Both the position numbers and the translations under genes were made by a program. Below the pieces are notes generated by a model. That model ran no database searches and was not told the origin of the DNA. It worked only from the letters and a program-made list of their open reading frames with translations. Shown one piece after another: positions 35,698 to 40,548 of a stretch of 40,548 bases of DNA; within the stretch, counting starts at the first letter, position 1, and every line of letters starts with the position of its first letter. Source of the DNA: Shewanella hafniensis (lineage in GTDB: Bacteria; Pseudomonadota; Gammaproteobacteria; Enterobacterales; Shewanellaceae); NCBI RefSeq assembly GCF_019655335.1, contig NZ_BPFD01000043.1, forward strand, positions 1-40,548, in the 5' to 3' direction.

Positions 35698-36234
35698 TTA
35701 TTTCAATAAATCGGCGAGATCTTTTTCTAAGGAAACGGTTGGGCGCTCAACGATACGGCCAACTTCTTTACCTTGCTGTAGCACAATAAAGGTTGGAATA
35801 CGGGTAAAGTCGTATTTGGCAGCTAAGCCTTCGGGATCTGTCTTCGTCCGGTCGACACCAATATAGGTCACTTTAATATTGGGATTGGCGACGTCTTCCA
35901 TGATACGGATAAAGCGCGGTGTTTCACGGTGACAATCTGGACACCAAGTACCAATGATCACTACAATTTCTGTAGGTTCAGTAACGCTTTTAAGCGGGGT
36001 GATTGCCGCAGTGTCAACTTGGTAGGATTTATATCCTTCGGCAAACTCATTGAGATCTGTGACTAAATGTTGTGCTTCTACTATGCCAGTTAAAATCACT
36101 TCTTGTTTCTCCTCGCTGCAGGTCGCAATTAAGCCCTGTTGTTGTTCTTCAAATCCACAGCCACCATTAGCTAGTACCTGACAACTAAAAAATAAGGCGG
36201 TAGTGGCTAGGAATGCCTTAACGTTATTGTGCAT
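35698..36234 (-). CDS. Exported thioredoxin-like protein
   Basis: 178 residues. A hydrophobic signal sequence (about 7-22, likely cleavage after VLA) indicates the periplasm. The thioredoxin fold has WCPDC (Cys98, Cys101) and cis-proline Pro147 in TRIPTF. Two more cysteines (26 and 39) in the short N-terminal domain could form a structural disulfide. The WCPDC active site differs from DsbA (CPHC) and CcmG-type sites; the partner is unknown. AAGGGCG precedes the ATG. Single gene ending at a bidirectional terminator. Confidence 0.85.
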   Translation of the reverse strand: MHNNVKAFLATTALFFSCQVLANGGCGFEEQQQGLIATCSEEKQEVILTGIVEAQHLVTDLNEFAEGYKSYQVDTAAITPLKSVTEPTEIVVIIGTWCPDCHRETPRFIRIMEDVANPNIKVTYIGVDRTKTDPEGLAAKYDFTRIPTFIVLQQGKEVGRIVERPTVSLEKDLADLLK

Positions 36235-36401
36235 GATGCGCCCTTAAAATCGAAGAGAAAGAATGAAGCTTGATTCAAACATTATTCTTGATGCGATTAA
36301 AGCGGATCATTGATTTGCTGCAAGCTAGATCACGCATTGCTAATATCTATAAGCTTAACGATCACAGGATTGCATGGTTTGCGGAGTTAAGACATTGAAA
36401 A

Positions 36402-36430
36402 AGCACATCCCCGAATTGCGATTCGGGGAT
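36402..36430 (-). terminator. Rho-independent terminator of the mutT-side operon
   Basis: ATCCCCGAAT / ATTCGGGGAT perfect 10-bp stem with a four-base loop; on the minus strand GTGCTTTTTC follows. 34 bases after the mutT stop. Confidence 0.88.
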
Positions 36431-36464
36431 AGGGCGAATTGAAATAATGAGGTAAATGGCTCGA

Positions 36465-36857
36465 TTACTGGGCGAGAATTTTTTCTAGAATAGGCTTATT
36501 AGCGTCGGGGAAGTCGTAATTAACTAAGTCGGCTTTAGTGACCCAAGCGATAAGCTGACCTTCGAGGCCTTGGGCTGTGCCGTTAAACTCTGTGACTGAA
36601 TGGATATCAAGTAGCACTTGTTTATCGGGATAATCGAAACTCAGCGCCATAAATGGCTGACTATCGGTGACATCGAGCGCGACTTCCTCTTTGAGTTCAC
36701 GGATCAGTGCTTGAGTAACCGTTTCGCCCGCCTCAACTTTACCGCCAGGAAATTCCCATTTCCCACCTTGATGTAAATGGTCTGGGCGTTTTGCCAACAG
36801 AATGTCACCGGCCGAGTTAGTAATAATGCCGACGGCCACATGGATGCGTTTAGTCAT
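36465..36857 (-). CDS. mutT: 8-oxo-dGTP diphosphatase MutT
   Basis: 130 residues (E. coli 129). It hydrolyses 8-oxo-dGTP and prevents A-T to C-G transversions. Nudix box G39-x5-E45-x7-R53-E54-L55-x-E57-E58 is complete; KWEFPGGK before it is typical of MutT. No strong ribosome site is visible. Last gene of coaE-zapD-yacG-mutT. Confidence 0.95.
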   Translation of the reverse strand: MTKRIHVAVGIITNSAGDILLAKRPDHLHQGGKWEFPGGKVEAGETVTQALIRELKEEVALDVTDSQPFMALSFDYPDKQVLLDIHSVTEFNGTAQGLEGQLIAWVTKADLVNYDFPDANKPILEKILAQ

Positions 36858-36933
36858 AATATTTATCTATTGAGTAGAGAGTTGGGCAAATCAATCGCTG
36901 TGATGGCGTAAGCTGAGCGGTTAGCGCTTCGGA

Positions 36934-37143
36934 TTATTCTTTAAAAAAGTCGCCTTCATCGAGGTCAAATTCATCAAAAGCTTCGGGATCAAATTCGGCT
37001 TTAACCGGAATGACATGCTTTTCTGATGCCCAATCGCCGAGGTCGATGAGCTTACAGCGCTCGCTGCAAAAAGGTTTAAATGCAGATTGTGGCACCCATT
37101 CGACAGGGGTTTTGCAGATAGGGCAGTTAACGGTCAATGGCAT
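36934..37143 (-). CDS. yacG: DNA gyrase inhibitor YacG
   Basis: 69 residues (E. coli 65). Zinc protein that binds GyrB. CPIC (Cys7, Cys10) and CSERC (Cys26, Cys30) are the zinc ligands, followed by [15 protein letters not shown] and an acidic tail. Start is the ATG at 37143, seven bases after AAGAG; a longer frame to 37182 has no family support. It follows zapD by 73 bases. Confidence 0.95.
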   Translation of the reverse strand: MPLTVNCPICKTPVEWVPQSAFKPFCSERCKLIDLGDWASEKHVIPVKAEFDPEAFDEFDLDEGDFFKE

Positions 37144-37216
37144 AATTGTTCTCTTGGTTAACGGCGATACAGCGGCCGCCAATACTAATGTCTTTCAGGC
37201 CATTAGTGTAAAGGCT

Positions 37217-37951
37217 TCATGCACAGGTAGCCAGTAAGAAATCAATCGAACGGTCGGAGTGGCGTTGTTGTTCAAATTGAACAAAATGGATTGCAAAACG
37301 GTTTTTATGGCCGCTAATCGTAGGATAACACCCGTGGGAGGCATCGACTTTGACTCGCACCAAAGCAAGTGCTTGAGCACTGTCGCCCTGATAAAAGCCA
37401 GCATGGGCAACGGCATTGTCGTAATGGGCTGTGCTGCGGGTAAGTTGGAGTAATAGTGTGATGGGGGTGAGTAAAGGTTCGAAATGCGCTATCCAAGTGC
37501 GATAATCGTGCTGTTTTTCTTCCCAAGGTTTAGATAGCCAATAATGCAATTGCGGCAGATCGAAGTTGCAGCAGGCGCCCGGCATGCCAAAGCGTTGTCT
37601 TAGTGCGGAAATGAATCTGTCTTGTTTTAGTTGGTAGCCGAAGCGGTCGGGCTTTTGCAACGGTTCGCGGGCTTGGGTGAGGGCGTTGATATAAAGATCT
37701 ATTTGCTGGTGGTCGACGTGATCTAATTCTTGCCATTTGCTGAGTTGCAGCAAGTGCCGCTCAATATCTTTTAATACTTCGTTACGATAATCACAGCGTT
37801 CTGACAGCTCACAGAGGGAAAACAACGGATAAAAACATCTATGTTGGTGGTCATGATTTAGATTACTTTGCAGCTGTTTATCGAGGTATTCGAGCCGCAA
37901 GTAGCTGCGAATTTTCTCGTTTAAGGGCTGTTCGTAAACTAATTCAGTCAT
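37217..37951 (-). CDS. zapD: Cell division protein ZapD
   Basis: 244 residues (E. coli 247). Cross-links FtsZ filaments at midcell. YEQPLNEKIRSYLRLEYL (6-23) is the diagnostic start; GACCNFDLPQLHYWL (near 131-145) and YPTISGHKNRFAIHF near the end are conserved. Its ATG lies inside the end of coaE (8-base overlap). Confidence 0.96.
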   Translation of the reverse strand: MTELVYEQPLNEKIRSYLRLEYLDKQLQSNLNHDHQHRCFYPLFSLCELSERCDYRNEVLKDIERHLLQLSKWQELDHVDHQQIDLYINALTQAREPLQKPDRFGYQLKQDRFISALRQRFGMPGACCNFDLPQLHYWLSKPWEEKQHDYRTWIAHFEPLLTPITLLLQLTRSTAHYDNAVAHAGFYQGDSAQALALVRVKVDASHGCYPTISGHKNRFAIHFVQFEQQRHSDRSIDFLLATCA

Positions 37952-38561
37952 GGGCGTTATCAGTACCAGAAAGTTGTAAATATCGCTGGTGCAATGCTAG
38001 CACCTCTCGTTTTAAGGTTGATATCTCTCCTTGATTATCAATAATGTCATCGGCTCGGGCGAGTTTTTCGCTGCGGCTCAATTGGCTGTTAATGATGTTA
38101 TTTACTTGAGATGCATCAACATTGTCACGTTTTACGGTGCGATTTATTTGCAACTCAGGTGAAATATCCACCACTAAAGTCCGATTGACTAACCTATCTA
38201 ACCCGTTCTCAAATAGCAAGGGCACGACCATAATTACATAGGCAGAGGTCGCTTTTTCTACCTGCGCGAGCATTTCTTGGCGGATCATGGGGTGTAATAG
38301 TTGGTTTAGCCATTCGCGCTCTTTTGGATGGCTAAATATCCGCTGCCGCAACTTGGCGCGATCGAGTTCACCCTCAGGTGTTAATATCTCAGTACCAAAA
38401 TGAGTGACGATCGCTTCCAGTCCTTTTGAACCTTGAGCGACCACCTCGCGGGCAACGATATCTGCGTCGACTAAGGTAATCCCTTCTGCAGCGAATAAAT
38501 TGGCAACAGTCGTTTTACCGCTGCCGATGCCACCTGTAAGGCCAACAACAAACTTTGACAT
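37944..38561 (-). CDS. coaE: Dephospho-CoA kinase
   Basis: 205 residues (E. coli 206). Last step of coenzyme A synthesis, phosphorylating the ribose 3'-hydroxyl. P-loop GLTGGIGSGKTTVA (7-20), DADIVAREV (33-41), HPMIRQEM, VVPLLFENGL and the lid-region RNVDASQ-type segment (RDNVDASQ). GGAG precedes the ATG. Between pilD and zapD, as commonly found. Confidence 0.97.
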   Translation of the reverse strand: MSKFVVGLTGGIGSGKTTVANLFAAEGITLVDADIVAREVVAQGSKGLEAIVTHFGTEILTPEGELDRAKLRQRIFSHPKEREWLNQLLHPMIRQEMLAQVEKATSAYVIMVVPLLFENGLDRLVNRTLVVDISPELQINRTVKRDNVDASQVNNIINSQLSRSEKLARADDIIDNQGEISTLKREVLALHQRYLQLSGTDNAHD

Positions 38562-38600
38562 AAGATACTCCGAATCACTTTCTGCTTAGTTTGCATGCTC

Positions 38601-39527
38601 TTACAGTGTCGATAGGTACCAATCGACAATCTGTTGCCCATATAGCAAGGCTATCCAGCCTGCGGCAGCAATATAAGGGCCAAATGGGATGGGATTACCT
38701 TGTTTGAGGCGTCTACTGATAATCATAGTGATGCCAACGACTGCGCCAACGAGGGACGAAAGTAAAATCACCAGCGGCAGCATTTGCCAGCCAAGCCAAG
38801 CACCGAAAACGGCTAGCAGTTTAAAGTCACCATAACCCATGCCTTCCTTGCCTGTGAGGATTTTAAACAACCAGAAAATGGACCACAGGCTCAAATAGCC
38901 TGCCGCCGCACCGATAATGGCATCGGTTGGACTCGCAAAGGTATGATTTAGATTGATGATCAAGCCTAGCCAAAGTAACGGTAACGTCATTTGATCTGGA
39001 AGCAGCATCTCATCAAGATCGATACCAGTAAGGGCGACAAGTACAAATGTCAGTATGCTCGCAAAGACAAATTGCCAGCTTGGACCAAAGTGCCACGCTA
39101 AAGTCGCAATAAGCAGCCCTGTGATGAACTCAATTATTGGGTAGCGGGCGGAAATCGGTGCGTGACAGGCGGCGCATTTTCCCTTGAGCATTAACCAGCC
39201 TAATATAGGCAAATTATGCCAAGGCTTAATTGAGGTTTTACATTTAGGGCAGGCTGAGCCCGGCATAACAAGATTGTACTTTTCAGGAAAGGCATCGATA
39301 GGTTTATTGAGTTGGTCTATCCCTATTTTTTTGACTATGTCTTCGTGGTATTCCTGCAAATACTGATTACATTCTTGCTGCCACTCCCGTTTCATCATCA
39401 CAGGAAATCTGTGGATCACCACATTTAAAAAACTACCAATGGTAGCGGCAAAAATAAAGCTTAGCGTAATAAAGAGCCAAGGACTCTGATTAAAAGAGTG
39501 GCCTAAAAGAGAGATAAATTCTGACAT
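38601..39527 (-). CDS. pilD: Type IV prepilin peptidase
   Basis: 308 residues. Inner-membrane aspartyl protease/N-methyltransferase that cleaves and methylates type IV pilin and type II secretion pseudopilins. SFLNVVIHR (32-40), two cytoplasmic CxxC pairs (Cys93/96 and Cys118/121), catalytic aspartates in GIDLDEMLLPD (168-178) and GYGD (231-234), and about eight membrane helices. 32 bases after pilC. Confidence 0.96.
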   Translation of the reverse strand: MSEFISLLGHSFNQSPWLFITLSFIFAATIGSFLNVVIHRFPVMMKREWQQECNQYLQEYHEDIVKKIGIDQLNKPIDAFPEKYNLVMPGSACPKCKTSIKPWHNLPILGWLMLKGKCAACHAPISARYPIIEFITGLLIATLAWHFGPSWQFVFASILTFVLVALTGIDLDEMLLPDQMTLPLLWLGLIINLNHTFASPTDAIIGAAAGYLSLWSIFWLFKILTGKEGMGYGDFKLLAVFGAWLGWQMLPLVILLSSLVGAVVGITMIISRRLKQGNPIPFGPYIAAAGWIALLYGQQIVDWYLSTL

Positions 39528-39559
39528 TTAGTTTTCTTATTTTATTTGAATCGAATGAA

Positions 39560-40438
39560 TTAGCTGACGATTTTACCCATTTGGAAGATAGGAAGATACA
39601 TAGCGACAATTAACCCGCCGACGACAGTGCCGATTACCACCATCATAATTGGTTCTATCAGGCTTGATAAACCATCAACCGCATCATCTACTTGCATTTC
39701 GTAAATGGTTGATACTTTATTGAGCATATTATCCAGTGAGCCGGATTCTTCGCCTATCATCACCATTTGCACTAACATGTCGGGGAAAAGTCCAGTGGTC
39801 TGCATAGCCACATTCATCTGCATCCCCGCCATCACCTCTTGACGAATTTTTAAAATGGCTTTGCGGTATACCGCATTACCCGATGCGCCAGCGGCGGATT
39901 CTAAGCCATCAATTAACGGCACACCTGCTGCAAATGTGGTTGCTAAAGTCCGGGCGAATCGTGCCATGGCACCTTTGTGTAATATGGGCCCAATGGCAGG
40001 GATTTTTAGCACAGCTTCGTCTACTCTATCTCGCACCATTTGTGAGTTTCGGTGCGCCCGCACAAACAAAAATACTCCGCCAACAATGGCGGCTAGAAAG
40101 ATGTACCAAGAGGATTGTAAGCCGCGGGAAATATGCAGCACTAATTGAGTAAAGGCAGGCAGTTCAGCACCAAAGCCTTTAAAAATCTCCTCAAATTGAG
40201 GCACGACAAAGAGTAATAATAATGTTGTTACTAAAACAGCTACTATGACAACGGCAGCCGGATAGAACATGGCCTTCTTAATTTTTGATTTGAGTGCTTC
40301 CGTTTTTTCTCTGTATGTCGCCACGCGATCGAAAACCAAGTCTAGTGAACCAGAATGCTCACCGGCTGCGACTAGGTCTACATAAAGTTCATCGAAGTAA
40401 CGTCTATGGGGGCGCATAGCACTGAAGGATCCCCTCAT
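39560..40438 (-). CDS. pilC: Type IV pilus inner-membrane platform protein PilC, 5' end missing
   Basis: 292 residues remain of a protein of usually about 400-420. PilC recruits the assembly ATPases. Present are the end of the first T2SSF domain (YFDELYVDLVAAGEHSGSL) and the whole second one (FARTLATTFAAGVPLIDGLE; MVMIGEESGSLDNML), with three membrane helices, and the normal C-terminus. The first T2SSF domain begins abruptly: homology starts at RGSFSAMR, just after GGATCC at 40427-40432, and an in-frame TGA lies directly before the ATG at 40438. That ATG has no proper ribosome site, so it is probably an artefact of the junction. Partial or disrupted gene. Confidence 0.85.
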   Translation of the reverse strand: MRGSFSAMRPHRRYFDELYVDLVAAGEHSGSLDLVFDRVATYREKTEALKSKIKKAMFYPAAVVIVAVLVTTLLLLFVVPQFEEIFKGFGAELPAFTQLVLHISRGLQSSWYIFLAAIVGGVFLFVRAHRNSQMVRDRVDEAVLKIPAIGPILHKGAMARFARTLATTFAAGVPLIDGLESAAGASGNAVYRKAILKIRQEVMAGMQMNVAMQTTGLFPDMLVQMVMIGEESGSLDNMLNKVSTIYEMQVDDAVDGLSSLIEPIMMVVIGTVVGGLIVAMYLPIFQMGKIVS

Positions 40439-40548
40439 AAATCAGCCATAGCATAGCCATATTTGAGCAACTGATTGGCGAATAATACCCAGGCCGCCAG
40501 CAATTCTTTCTCCGTGATTTGATAATCAGGCCGCCTGAGTACCTCCAA
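40435..40548 (-). other. Unidentified coding-like fragment joined to pilC
   Basis: The frame enters from the right edge and is open for 37 codons to a TGA at 40437-40435. It ends ITEKELLAAWVLFANQ then LLKYGYAMADL. It does not match the PilC N-terminus in any frame that I can judge, and I do not recognise it. It could be the end of a transposase or another gene brought here by rearrangement or by a chimeric clone. Confidence 0.45.

Noticed and set aside
40435..40548. Insertion sequence end at the right edge
   Set aside because: No inverted repeat, target duplication or recognisable transposase motif in the 110 bases available; recorded as an unidentified fragment.

Overview
The window is chromosomal DNA of a gammaproteobacterium, almost certainly a Shewanella. 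Supporting this are a LapA/BpfA-type giant adhesin beside hemY, class I adenylate cyclase divergent from hemCDXY, the cyaY/lptM-lysA-dapF-DUF484-xerC-yigB block, dusB-fis, trxA-rho facing rhlB-gppA, and zapD-coaE-pilD-pilC. The assignment rests on remembered protein families and gene order; no search was run. Most of the window is ordinary core genome, and no prophage, CRISPR array, integron, rRNA or tRNA gene was seen.

Layout. 1-3748 (minus): N-terminal 1,249 codons of a giant repetitive adhesin, running off the left edge. It has a retention module, a TAAG protease site, EF-hand-like loops and three families of tandem repeats. 4184-8266 (minus): haem operon hemC-hemD-hemX-hemY. 8469-10880 (plus): cyaA, divergent from hemC across a near-perfect CRP site. 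10964-16123: cyaY (minus), then the plus-strand run lptM, lysA, dapF, DUF484, xerC, yigB, most of it overlapping or closely spaced. 16230-21490: hupE (plus), then a short AlbA-domain protein, ytfE-type iron-sulfur repair protein and an enlarged HelD-like helicase (all minus). 21822-24168 (minus): fis, dusB, prmA.

24553-28968 (plus): a Wolinella-type (dihaem, type B) fumarate reductase/succinate dehydrogenase locus with two paralogous cytochrome b subunits and one FrdA-FrdB pair. Both cytochrome genes are preceded by similar CRP-like sites. The first cytochrome lacks, and the second keeps, the glutamate two residues before the last haem histidine. 29016-31380: a small monooxygenase and a quinone-oxidoreductase-type gene, divergent from a LysR regulator across 14-bp phased repeats.

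31436-35633: rho and trxA (minus), divergent from rhlB and gppA-like (plus). 35698-38561 (minus): a periplasmic thioredoxin-like protein, mutT, yacG, zapD, coaE. 38601-40438 (minus): pilD and a 5'-truncated pilC. PilC homology stops at a GGATCC, and the last ~110 bases belong to something else, so the right edge holds either a real gene disruption or a cloning/assembly junction.

The points most worth checking are the two-anchor fumarate reductase locus, the helicase with a nuclease-like insert and zinc ribbons, the broken pilC junction, and the adhesin control region and repeats.
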